The position numbers were made by a program, and so were the translations under genes. Below the pieces are notes generated by a model. That model searched no databases. It was not told the DNA's origin and was given only the letters and a program-made list of their open reading frames with translations. This document shows positions 43,898 to 53,225 of a DNA stretch of 64,000 bases, one piece after another. Location of the stretch: NCBI GenBank assembly GCA_009746045.1, contig RPFO01000080.1, forward strand, positions 1,634,363-1,698,362, read 5' to 3'. This DNA is from Mesostigma viride. Its lineage: Eukaryota > Streptophyta > Mesostigmatophyceae > Mesostigmatales > Mesostigmataceae. The number at the start of each line of letters is the position of its first letter. Within the stretch, counting starts at the first letter, position 1.

Positions 43898-46800
43898 ATG
43901 AAGACGTCCTTGACAGCTGGTGCAGCTGTAAGAATGTCTGACCCCATGCATCCTCGTGCTGGGCACGAGGGTGGACCTCTCATTTTGAGAGAAACCAATG
44001 TACAACCACAGAGGGGTGTGAAGGCCTCTGGTGGTATGCATGTGGTCCCTGCTGGCGGTCCAGGTGTTGGGCATGAGCAGGGTGACTCAGGCTCTGAGTC
44101 AGAACAGGATGGAAGTCAGCATGGTGATGCTGGACAACCTGACAGCACAGTCCTGACTGTGCCAGGGACTGCTTCCTCTGTGTACCAGGAGTTGGGTGCC
44201 CGAATCCACAACATGTTTGGGCATGCCACTTCTCTGTCAAACAACTTTGCCTTCCGTATGGGCAGGGCACCCCTTCTTAAGGCGTGTCAGCAAGCTGCCT
44301 CACGGTGTAAGTGCCAGTTGTCCTCCAACAAGCCCAGGAAATCACATGCCAAAGCTCTACCTCAGAGCATTGGTGATCTGCAGTGTGATATCCAACACAT
44401 CAGGGGCATGCAACTGTTGGTGTGCGTGGACAGGTACACGAAATACAAGGTGCTGGAGCATTTACCTTCTATGAAGAACAGGTACTTGCTGGCTGCCCTG
44501 CAGAATGTAAGAGCCAAGTTTCCTACCACAAGGATCCAGGTGGACATGCAGTTTCAGCATCTCAAGGGTGATCCTACCCTTCCTGAGTTGCTGGTTACAC
44601 CTAGGGAGGCTCATGGGCAGCAGGGTGCTATCGAGAGGGCAATCCAGGAGGTCAAGAAATTGATCATCTCTGAAGACTGGGTACCCTTGTCTGCACCTGC
44701 ACTTGTCAGGAGTGCATGGCTGAGGAACGTGGAGCAGCAGCTGAACAGCAGGGTTAACTTCTACTATGATGGAGTTGCTGTCAGCCCAATGGGTCTATAT
44801 CATGGCCTGTGCCCACCACATGTGCTGGAGGGCTGGAAACATGCTGCACATGTCACCTTTGCCAAGCTGAGGGAGAAGGACCGGGGTTGGAAGATGCTGG
44901 AGCCACAAGTGGGTCAGAAGGTCCTAGCTTGGAAGGAACCTAGCCTTTATGGCAAACGTGGTAGCTGGAGTCCTGGGGTGGTTACCCAGGTTGATGAAGC
45001 TAGCCACGCATGCTTGGTCAGCATGGAGGACGAACCAAAGCATGTACACCGGCTGAGTTGGTCATATGTCAAGCCTAACCTGATGAATGAGGGCAGTCAG
45101 GCACAAGGCTCACAGGATCTGCAGGATTTTCAGGTCCCAGGTGACATCACTGACGCAACGACCACATCTGTTGCAGGGGAATCTGTCAGCCCTGGCCAGG
45201 TTGCAGAGGTACTTGTTGAACAGGCTGCAAGGTCAACAGCTGGGGAGTCAACTGTCAAGCCCAAGGCACTAACCAAGCCCAGGGGGACAAGTTTGGCTGG
45301 ATTGATTGGGGCTCTACAAAGGGCCAAGAAGCAGCCCAAGGTAGCCAAGCTCAGGTGGCATGGCAATCTGGGGCTGGACACTGCCTTAGAGGTAGACACT
45401 AATTCTCAGGTTTCCATCATTGGGACCAGGGCTGCAGCAGGGTACAGCATGTCTGAACCCAGCTATCAGTTTGTGTCTGACTTCAGTGGCGGGGTACACG
45501 TGAAGGTACTGGGTGAGGTATTCATTCCTATCCTTGGACAGGACACTGCTTTTTGTGTCTTGGAGGGCTATCAAGGACCTGCTCTTCTGGGGCAGAATTT
45601 CCTATGCCAGGATGGGGTAGTGATCACGTCCTCTCTCCTGACTAAGGAAGGGGCTGGTCAGGTCCCACTGATTAATTTCAGGACCACTCACCTATCACGT
45701 GCAGTAACCAGGTCGGTTAAGCGTGTGCAAGTGTGCCAGGGGCAGGAGCCCTTGGTTGATGACCTCATATTGCCAGCTGCTAGTCATCCAAGCAGTTTGG
45801 GCATTGGTCCTCACTCACTTGCTGGACACAGCCCTATCAACTACCAAGGCCTGGTGAAGCTCATGTCCTCTCCCATTATGTGTCCCCAGGTCACACTGGG
45901 TCTGATTAAATCTGGGGAGGACTGGATCTCCAAGAAATGCGTGGAACCTGTCAATGACCTGCCTCCTGCACGACGTCTACTCAAGCTCAAGTTTGTCATC
46001 AAGATGAAGGAGGTGGACGGGGTCAAGGTACCACATGTCAGGCCAGTGCTGAATGAGTTCAAGGGTACTGGTGAGTGCACTGCTGAGGAGTTGTATACCC
46101 CTGGCATGCTGCATGATACTTGGAGGCTGCTGCTGTGTGTATTTCTAGGCCTTCTCAACAAGGGCTTGGACTATGGCTCAGTGGTGGTAGACTTCAAGAG
46201 GGCATTTCTGGAGGGGATGCAGATGTGGCACAGGAAAAGTGGGAGGGCAAGACGCCTTTCTATGTTAGGGTGCCTGCTGTATGGAAAAGGGACATCCACA
46301 CGGAGTTCCTTAAAATCCTCAAGGGCCTGGAGGGCCTGAGGTCAAGTCCAATAATCTGGAGGGAGACTCTCAACCGTTTCCTGAAGGAGCATTGCAACTT
46401 GAAGGTCTCTCCTGTAGACCCCTGTCTGTTTCTGGGGCAATGGGAAGGCCTGCCAGTGTATGCTTCGCTGCACGGGGATGACCTACATCTGATAGCTCCC
46501 ACGTCGTGGCTTAAGGAGCTGATCTCCATCATTAAGTCCAAGTTTCCTCTGGGTAGGGAGCAATGGCAGGTGGAGAATGAGCCTCTGCTGTTTGTGGGCA
46601 TGGAGGCCACACTGGTGAAGAAGGGGGGGAGTGGCGTATGCTGCTGGTGGGGGGCAATGATTATCAAGAGACCCTCATTAGCAAGCTTCCTCCAACCATC
46701 ACACAGGCACTGTGTCCCATGGTGAGGGGCATGGTTGCTTGGGTGGCAGGCATTTCCAGGCCAGACCTTATGGTCATAGCCAGGTTGCCTGATGACATGC

Positions 46801-47381
46801 TGGTGGAGCTAGGGTCTGCCAAGGTGGCTGATCAGGTCAGGGCTTCATCTGGCATTCTGTTGTCTGCAGTGGATTTATCACAACCCATTTGCATGGAGCT
46901 GTATGTGGATAGCTCAATGGACAGCAGGCAGGTCTCCAAGGTCAGGGGCAGGGCTGCAGGGCTCTTTGTGCTCAGACAGGAAGGCCTGGGGAGTTTGGTG
47001 AGCTGGTTTAGTCGCCTGCACAAACGGGTGGCTGTCAGCAGTGATGTGGCAGAATGCAGGGCTATTTGTGAAGGCATTCACACAAGCCTTTATCTGAAGG
47101 AGTTGCTTCATCAGATGACTTCTAACACTCCTTGGCCACTTCAGGTTACCACTCTTCTAAAAACAGACTCCATGGGGATGGTGCAGTTTGTGCACAGGCA
47201 GATGGCCAGAAGTAGGGACTTGGATTATCTCCTTCTTAAGGAGTTGTCCTCCTTGGCCAATATTGAGCATATCCCTGGGGTTGACAATCCTGCTGATGCT
47301 TTGACCAAGCTAGTGCAGAAGGCAGCAGTGCAATACAAGGTTCTTCAGTCTCTGATGGACCCATCTCAGCAAGCTGTCTAA
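43898..47381 (+). pseudogene. Copia-like Pol: integrase, protease, RT, RNase H (two frameshifts)
   Basis: The first frame (43898-46339) has a His/Cys region (H104, H109, C137/C139) and an integrase core with D164, D216 and E246 (IERAIQEVKK). A retropepsin-like protease at about residues 490-570 has DTNSQVSII instead of the usual DTG/DSG, and later ALLGQNFL. The RT opens with VVVDFKRAFLEG. A shift at about 46210-46230 moves to 46120-46725 (LRSSPIIW, then HGDD in place of YVDD). A second shift in a G-run near 46622-46628 moves to 46638-47381, which holds RNase H (LYVDSS, AECRA, LLKTDS, NPADALTK). Protease lies between integrase and RT, whereas Ty1/copia elements normally have it ahead of integrase. 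The enzymes would process Gag-Pol, copy the RNA and integrate the cDNA. Confidence 0.85.
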
Positions 47382-48331
47382 GCTGGTGCCTGGTTATAGG
47401 GCATTGGAGAGCAGATTGTGTGGTAGTGTCAGCATTGTGACTGGCATAATACCTGTATTTTAGTCTGTACTAAGGCTCATGGACCATGGTACACTCACTC
47501 TGATTTTAATCAGGATACAGCCAGGTTTTGGCTGGGGTTCATGCTGTTGACTACACAAGGTTGACAGGTCCATTACAGACCATGTATTCTATTTTAAAAG
47601 AAATGTATATTTGTACATACTTCTCACAATGGTCTGGGAACCTTTATTCTGGGGTTTATAGGGCGGGGTTCGATTCCCTGGTATTATGTTTCTACAAGCT
47701 GGCCTGTTCAGGTGTTTGCCTGTTCAGACTTCCCTAGTTCCCCAGGGCAGGATTTAATTGTTGCCTATGTGTTTCATTTTGTCATTTGTTTGCTGTGGCA
47801 GTTTACCATCTGGCAAGTAGACGGGCGCCGTAAGACGGGCGCCAATAGACCCCTGTTGAGAGAATGACAGGCAAACTATTGTAATACGCCTTACTTTGTC
47901 AAGTGGTATTTTAATTGTCATGGATTTATTGTACTTATATTGAATATGTACTGGGTTTTATGGGATTAGTATCTGGGATTAATGTAACTCACCGCCAGAA
48001 GGTCATTGTACTGGAGGCTCTACCGAGGTGATGGGATTAATTCCTGGAGAAGACCTCATAGAATTAACCTGTATGTATTTAATTTTGTGTGCTTCTAATA
48101 TCTGGTGGTACTCTGTAATGCCACTTCCATAGGTTTTTATCCATTTCTCATGGAATGGTTTTCCCTGTGGCAGATCTGTTTCTTTTCCAGTTCCTTAAAA
48201 GAAAGGGCTGGGGGAATGGCAATGGCCATTAAAGACATCTGTTCAAGCTTCAAGCTGGAGTGAAGGACATTTCAAGCTACTTCAAGGGTCCCTGGCAGGG
48301 GATGTGATCCCTAAAGAAAAGAAGGGATTGG
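47382..48331 (+). other. Copia element 3' untranslated region
   Basis: About 950 bp between the Pol stop and the 3' LTR has no convincing gene. It contains a GACGGGCGCC direct repeat (47820-47842) and the polypurine tract near 48313-48327. A short frame at 47528-47737 has no recognisable domain. Confidence 0.55.
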
Positions 48332-48948
48332 AGTTAACGTAAAGGATTTACGTTAGATGGATAGAGATTGTTACGCTCTTTCCAACGGCACCTTGAACGC
48401 CTCATTTGGTTAAGGAACGTAAAAGTTATGACGTTTCCTAGGCTGTGCCGACAGTACCCGGCGCGCCACTGTGGGCGCGTACGGACACAGGATGTACAAG
48501 TGTCACTTTGATAGTCCGCAGGACGTTGACAGGACTTGTACAGGACTTGATGGTCAATTGATAGGTAGGCGTGCTGTAGCGCGCCAGGACCTATGAGACA
48601 ATTGATGCTGACTAGTGTACGGATAGGTCCACAGGACTAGCCGTATGGACAATTGATAGATCTGCGCGCCAAAGGCGTGCCAGAGTCTGTGTAATCAATT
48701 GATTGACAGTTCAGCTGTGACAGTGCAGCTGATTACTTGGACGCGTCCCTAACAACCTATATGTGTGACTTGGTCGCACCGGGACGCTAGTTCTTGCGTG
48801 CACGTTCTCTGGGCACTGCGACCCTGTCGCCTGTGCTGCGTGCAGTCTTGGAAGTGACGTGACTTACGTCTGTGTTTCCTTGTTATTAATAAAGGCAACT
48901 TCCTGCAAGAACCATGGCGGAATTCGTGGCATTCTCACTCTCACAACT
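48332..48948 (+). repeat. 3' LTR of the copia-like element
   Basis: It is 617 bp and matches the 5' LTR except for about ten substitutions or small indels (for example TTTTCAACGG versus TTTCCAACGG near 48380, and CTACAAGCTATATGAG versus CTAACAACCTATATGTG). It is followed by the second CATCC. Confidence 0.9.
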
Positions 48949-49296
48949 CATCCGCAATGTGATTGAACATCGTATTGCCAGATGCGTTGGTCACGTCCGC
49001 GCCGGCAGCAACCTGAATCGCCAGGAGTTTGCTGGCGGATGCGGAAGACAGTGACGCCTTGATGGCATAGGGAGAACGAGTCCCGAGCGACTGTTTGGTA
49101 GACTGCCACGTCCGCCACTTGAAGGAGAGAGTTCCACCCTCGGCAAGCCTGGACGAGAAAATCTGGCCCACGATATCCTCTTGGAACCTGTACGTGTCGA
49201 TGCTAAAGTGGATGTTGCTCAGTTCGAAACCAACACCTGTCGCTGCTGGAACGGCCGCGATGCCATCGCCTGCCGAGGCTGCCTGAACGACGCTAG

Positions 49297-49883
49297 GGGG
49301 TGGTCCCACGCGGAATGGGGTAGATTTTTGCAAGAAGAAAACGCTAGTTTCAATCGTCCAAAAAACGGACATTGCGCCGAAATTCTTGCCGAAAAATTTG
49401 CAGCCAAGCGAATTTTCCGCCGGCCGGAAAGGGTCTCTCTGCAGCTAGACCCTTCGCAAATCGTGCGAAATCGCGCAAAATTTGCTGAAATTGACCAAAA
49501 CCAGGCCAAAAAAGTGTAAAATCATGCGAAATCTTGAAAATTTTGCTGAAATTGACCAAAAACTGACCAAAAAAGTGCGAATTCATGCAAAAAAGTTCGA
49601 TTGTAAAAAAATTACGACATGTAAAAAATGCGTGAATTCATGCGAAAATTTTCAAAGGGTCTCTCTGCAGCTAGACCCTTCGTGTAAAATTATGCGAAAT
49701 CCTGTGAAATCGTGTGAAATTGTGTGAAATTGTGCGAAAATCGTGCCAAAATCACGCGAAATTGTGCAAAATTTTGCGGGCGTTCTCAAAGAGCCAGAAA
49801 AAATTTCGAAACAGAAAGTCGAAAACAGCGTTTTTTTCTTGCAAAATGCGCGAAAAACTACCCCATTCGGCATGGGACCACCC
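49297..49883. mobile_element. MITE (PIF/Harbinger-like) inside the MCP gene
   Basis: The 587-bp element has terminal inverted repeats of about 30 bp well matched (GGGTGGTCCCA...GAATGGGGTAG) and weaker matching to about 60 bp. It is flanked by TAG at 49294-49296 and 49884-49886. G-rich termini with a 3-bp duplication suggest PIF/Harbinger, but the superfamily is uncertain. The interior is AT-rich and non-coding, with two copies of a GGGTCTCTCTGCAGCTAGAC hairpin-forming motif (about 49430 and 49657) and repeated GAAATTGACCAAAA words. One target copy plus its removal keeps the MCP frame continuous. Confidence 0.75.
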
Positions 49884-50504
49884 TAGGGAGCATCACCCCT
49901 CCATCCATTAGTGTGATTCGGATCTCGATGGGGGGGAAGAGACTCAGATCCACGATCCGAGGCTCGCCGCTCAGGAATCCGCCAAAAAGTGGTCAATGAC
50001 GCCGTCCACTGCGGTGTTCGCCTTCACGTTGTTTGTGAGAGCGCCAGCCACATCAGCAATGACGGTGTTGTTATTCTTTGACCAACCAGCGGGAGCCTGA
50101 GCGAGATTGTACTCGACACCGCCATGCACTGAGAGAAGTGTATGGAACAGCTGGGAGTAATCGTTGATGCTGTCGACGGTCTGACCTCCTGCCAGCACCT
50201 CGAGGCGCCTGATGATGGAGCACGTGTACGCGGGGAACTTCGCGAACCCCGCGGTAGTCGTGGGGGTCCCCGTGAAAAACATTGCGAAGGAGTGCAAGTC
50301 CACAAACCCGGACGTGGGGAGGCGAACCGCGACCACAGACCCCTGCTTGATTCCGTCGCTCGCTGAGAGGGTGCTGAGATACACTCGTTGAGTCGTGTGC
50401 TGACCCAGCGCCTTCACGAGGTATTGCATGGACTTGGGGATAGCGCGCGAGTACCAGGAATTGTCCGAAGCCATAGATTGTGTATACATTCGAATGAGAT
50501 ATTT

Positions 50505-50861
50505 TTACTGAAGAAGCTGGCCGAGTATGGGATTTTTTACCTTCGCTCCATCAACCCGTCTTTCGAGGTTGGACAGGGCGCTCAGACCAGTGTTTGCGAC
50601 TGAGTACGCTTTCCCGAGCAGCGTACTCTTCGCGATCATGTTGGATGGGATGTGTCCGAGCGCGGAATCGACAATGCCCGCCGCCTGTTTGGCGGCCCGC
50701 GCCCCGTCACCAATTTTTGAGATGACTTCGCCAGCGACGTGCCCGGCCTTCTTGACAGCTGACACGATGGCCGCCCCGTCGCCGACCCTCTTGATAGCAT
50801 TGCCGGCAAACTCTCCCACGCGTCTAGCGACGTTTCCGATCGCGCCAAAATTAACTTTCAT
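50505..50861 (-). CDS. Small amphipathic PLV virion protein (candidate pVI/pX-like)
   Basis: The protein is 118 residues from the ATG at 50861 (MKVNFGAIGNVARRVGEFAG). It is Ala/Gly/Lys-rich with heptad-like amphipathic helices (NAIKRVGDGAAIVSAVKKAG and SKIGDGARAAKQAAGIVDSA). It ends in NPILGQLLQ. Its start overlaps the penton gene end by 11 bp and it precedes the MCP gene by about 30 bp, the tight spacing expected in the virion module. Small basic amphipathic proteins in this position are compared with adenovirus pVI/pX-type membrane-active or core proteins; that is inference. It is intact. Confidence 0.6.
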   Translation of the reverse strand: MKVNFGAIGNVARRVGEFAGNAIKRVGDGAAIVSAVKKAGHVAGEVISKIGDGARAAKQAAGIVDSALGHIPSNMIAKSTLLGKAYSVANTGLSALSNLERRVDGAKVKNPILGQLLQ

Positions 50862-51954
50862 CGTCCTCGATAGTACTAGATGGCTGAGAAATAAATCTGG
50901 TTTGTGGCTGGACGGTCCTGTCAAGGGCCATATACTTCAAAACGCTCCCGATCTTCCTCGCCTCTATTCCCATCGCCTTCTGAGGGCTTATGCGGAAGGA
51001 GAGCTGAAGAGCCCAATCCGAGTAGACAGTTGTAGGAGCGTCGTCCTCGTCGAGCAGTCGGATCGTGATGTTGCTGGGAGAGTCCTTGAGATGCTGCCAC
51101 AAAGGGGTTGCTGCCTGCCAAACAATGGGTTCTAAGAACTGCGACATGTTGGGACAGACGGCCAAAAGGCCTCCATATCCCGTGCCTGTCGACGATGATA
51201 TCACGTTTCCTCGAACAATGTCGCTGTATACATACACCATTCTCAGTCTCCCATTCGTTGCTGGCCGGTTGCTAGCGAGGACGCCTGTGAAAGGATATGA
51301 TCCTTCCACGAGCCCCAACACCCGTCCCGCGGGCTCATCCACCGCGACAGAGAACTCGGTGGCATTTGTCACGGTAAACAGACTAGTCGCCCTGTTGTAC
51401 GTGACCGAGAACCCAGGATCTACCGCCTTCAAAGCGTCCTCTATGTTTTTTCGGTTTTCCGGATAGTCGTGTACGAGCCGAGCGGCAAGATCACCTTCGT
51501 AGGGGACTCGCTGCCAGACAAACGGACAGCGAAGTATCGGTTTCCTTCGCTGATGTGAGTCTGTTCAAACGGGATGGTCATGAGGGTAAGCCCGACGTCG
51601 TGATAATCGTCAAGGAGCCCCGCCGGGATGTCCCATACCGGATCCACTAGCGTCCCGCGAGTTCGGTTCTCCGTGCGAAGAGTGAGTGTCAGCGTTTCCT
51701 GGATGAACTCCTTCATCGGCCACTTCTTCTGACAATAGCTCAGAAGTAATTTCGTTTGTCCCAAAAATCTTGACGACGCCTTCCTCAATTTTCGCCGATG
51801 CCCTTTTCATGGCGCGCTTCGTCTTCCCTGTGAGTGGCTTCTTCCTACAGTAGAGCATGGCCGCCTCAATGAACTCTCGCGGGACATTTGGATGGAGGGT
51901 CATCCATTGAGAGATCTCGAGCATCTCGGCGTCAGTGAACAGCGGGCTGCTCAT
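50851..51954 (-). pseudogene. PLV penton / minor capsid protein, two frameshifts
   Basis: Three overlapping frames encode about 366 residues. They are 51954 to about 51740 (MSSPLFTDAEMLEISQWMTL, then VKIFGTNEITSELLSE), about 51740-51455 (KEFIQETLTLTLRTENRTRG, DIPAGLLDDYHDVGLTLMTI) and about 51455-50851 (NIEDALKAVDPGFSVTYNRA to WALQLSFRISPQKAMGIEAR). The last part resembles the single-jelly-roll minor capsid of polintons and PLVs, which forms the five-fold vertices. The breaks are single-base losses near 51735-51745 (AGAAGAAG) and 51455-51465. The ATG at 51954 is 2 bp below the zinc-finger gene stop. Confidence 0.65.
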
Positions 51955-51956
51955 GT

Positions 51957-52461
51957 TTACTCTTCTGTGAGATTTTTTTCAGCGCCTTCTTTTGGAATTC
52001 CCACAACCGTGTTGTGGACCCTCCTGAGATGCAGCAGGAGGTTTTTTTCGTTTGCGAACGTGCTCTTACACCCGGGTTGTGGGCATTTCCACCTCGCGCC
52101 TCCCACCTGGACTCGTTTCCCGACAGGTACACCCGCAGGCTCCGGGGAGTGCCGCCACTGCTGCATCGACGACAACCGGTTCGGGAGCCGGCGCGACAGG
52201 GGCCGGTTGGGCATACGCGGACAACGGGGGGTACGCGACCGGTCTAGAGTTCGCCATCACTGACGCCATGAGAAGGGCGTCCTTGAACCCTCGCGCCTCT
52301 GCGACCTTCCCTTTGTTCACCGCTCTTCGGACCGGCGCGCTGTGGATGACAATGGTGTTGGTCGATGAAGCGGCCACCTGCGACTGGGGTGCGACCTTAC
52401 GCTTCGGTTTTCCCCTTTTACTTGAAGGACGGCGCCGTGCTGATTTCTGACGCTTTGCCAT
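51957..52461 (-). pseudogene. Basic C2H2 zinc-finger PLV protein, one frameshift
   Basis: It starts MAKRQKSARRRPSSKRGKPK at the ATG at 52461. The strongly basic N-terminus is followed by a helical segment (KGKVAEARGFKDALLMASVM) and a Pro/Ala/Val-rich linker. After a one-base shift in a C-run near 52145-52150, a second frame encodes a C2H2 finger (CPQPGCKSTFANEKNLLLHL, then RRVH: C-X4-C-X12-H-X4-H) ending NLTEE. A nucleic-acid-binding virion or regulatory protein is inferred. It lies immediately ahead of the penton gene. An ATCTATG motif lies 12-18 bp upstream of the ATG. Confidence 0.6.
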
Positions 52462-52483
52462 TTCTGCATATAATCATAGATTT

Positions 52484-53044
52484 TTATAACGTCCAGGTGA
52501 GGGTCTTGTTAGTCGTCACGCCGTTTTTTCCAGCGCGCGACTTACGCAATGTATTGGACAACACTATGTTTGTTGATGTGTCAGTGGTGATGCGAGGAAT
52601 TCGCAATGCGATTTCAAACACCCCGTCATCCTCCTCGTATCCTGAAACAACATTCCAATTGCTGCCAATTATAACGTTTACCGGCCAAACAGACAGGCAA
52701 TTAGCCGTTAGGCGGTATGGGTTTGATATGTCGAGAATCGTGGGTGGGTTGTTAGCAAATGTCAATCTAACAAGGATATTGGTCAACGCTGTCGGAAGAG
52801 TTAGTTCTGATTGCGTGGCGGGGTCGTGGAAAGACATCACAGCCCCGGGGACGCCATGCCAAAACTGTGGGAGCGGATAGTCGTATATGGGCTGCCTCAA
52901 ACCGATCACAGAGTCCGCTTCCAATACACTATACTTTTCGTCCGAGGGTGGTAAAAAGGATCCGAGGCGTAAATTACCAGGTGGTAAGTTACGCCTCGGA
53001 TCATTCTTACTATATACATCTCGCCTACGATCCCACGCAGTAAG
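52484..53044 (-). CDS. Unidentified capsid-like PLV protein, start not found
   Basis: The minus frame is open from 53044 to 52484 (187 codons) without an internal ATG near its beginning. The conserved-looking part starts SVIGLRQPIYDYPLPQFWHG and continues with beta-rich text (NILVRLTFANNPPTILDISN, VNVIIGSNWNVVSGYEEDDG) to KTLTWTL. Upstream in the same frame, a palindrome and minisatellite DNA read as RNLPPGNLRLGSF. The gene may be 5'-truncated or begin through splicing or a non-ATG codon. It might be a jelly-roll type minor structural protein, but no family is recognised. It is the first gene of the minus-strand block. Confidence 0.45.
   Translation of the reverse strand, partial: LTAWDRRRDVYSKNDPRRNLPPGNLRLGSFLPPSDEKYSVLEADSVIGLRQPIYDYPLPQFWHGVPGAVMSFHDPATQSELTLPTALTNILVRLTFANNPPTILDISNPYRLTANCLSVWPVNVIIGSNWNVVSGYEEDDGVFEIALRIPRITTDTSTNIVLSNTLRKSRAGKNGVTTNKTLTWTL
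52959..53002. repeat. Near-perfect 44-bp palindrome
   Basis: Two 21-base arms with one mismatch (GATCCGAGGCGTAA...TTACGCCTCGGATC) enclose a 2-base centre. It lies at the upstream edge of the viral block and overlaps the open frame there. It would form a strong cruciform or RNA hairpin. Confidence 0.85.
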
Positions 53045-53225
53045 TTATCGCTAAGATCCTACCTACGATCCCACGCGGTAAGTTACGAGGTAGTAAGTTA
53101 CGAGGTGGTAAGTTACGAGGTGGTAAGTTACGAGGTGGTAAGATTACGACGTGGTAAGATTGCGACGTGGTAAGATTACGACGTGGTAAGATTACGACGT
53201 GGTAATGTACGTACGGTAATTTACC
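53040..53225. repeat. GTAAGTTACGAGGTG minisatellite
   Basis: About nine units of 15-16 bp: the first units read GTAAGTTACGAGGTG, later ones GTAAGATTACGACGTG. GATCCCACGC words lie at 53030 and 53069. In the minus frame the 15-bp units read as an RNLPP pentapeptide. It marks the upstream edge of the viral block. Confidence 0.8.

Larger units (their letters stand above)
41137..48948 (+). mobile_element. Complete Ty1/copia-like LTR retrotransposon (7.8 kb)
   Basis: LTRs lie at 41137-41750 and 48332-48948 and differ at roughly ten positions. The 5-bp target duplication CATCC is at 41132-41136 and 48949-48953. LTR ends are AGTT...AACT, not TG...CA. A purine-rich tract AAAGAAAAGAAGGGA precedes the 3' LTR (about 48313-48327). 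No standard methionine-tRNA primer site follows the 5' LTR. Internal order is an extra open region, a gag-like region with a zinc knuckle, integrase, aspartic protease, reverse transcriptase and RNase H. The frames contain several indels. It sits antisense within the viral MCP gene. Confidence 0.9.
40768..50489 (-). pseudogene. PLV major capsid protein, interrupted by a MITE and a copia element
   Basis: Four collinear pieces together make a double-jelly-roll MCP. The N-terminal piece is 50489-49971 (MASDNSWYSRAIPKSMQYLV, ATG at 50474, or 50489). A continuation in another frame runs to 49886 (PRIVDLSLFPPIEIRITL). The third piece is 49296-48949 (FELSNIHFSIDTYRFQEDIV). The C-terminal piece is 41136-40768 (MTSYQYDINGSNLAPGYRTN, then WLNNNFTMACHLN). 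The MITE separates pieces two and three; the copia element separates three and four. One target copy at each site keeps the frame continuous. Two further single-base shifts occur, near 49985-49990 (T-run) and 40850-40860, the latter diverting the last about 30 codons (LYLQYLFTECES in the shifted frame). The gene is dead as it stands. Identification rests on order, length and motif style, not on a search. Confidence 0.8.
37080..53044 (-). mobile_element. Endogenous polinton-like virus, structural gene block
   Basis: A run of tightly packed minus-strand genes encodes the virion module of a polinton-like virus: zinc-finger protein, penton, small amphipathic protein, major capsid protein, fibre and small unknowns. 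Spacing is a few bases or overlaps, as in small dsDNA viruses. Replication, integration, protease and packaging-ATPase genes are not visible, nor are terminal inverted repeats, so this is a partial or degraded provirus. A MITE and a copia element have inserted into the MCP gene. Confidence 0.8.

Noticed and set aside
37080-53044. PLV packaging ATPase, DNA polymerase, integrase or protease
   Set aside because: I looked for P-loop (GxxxxGKS/T), family B polymerase and tyrosine/DDE integrase motifs in the block; only the copia integrase and protease were found.
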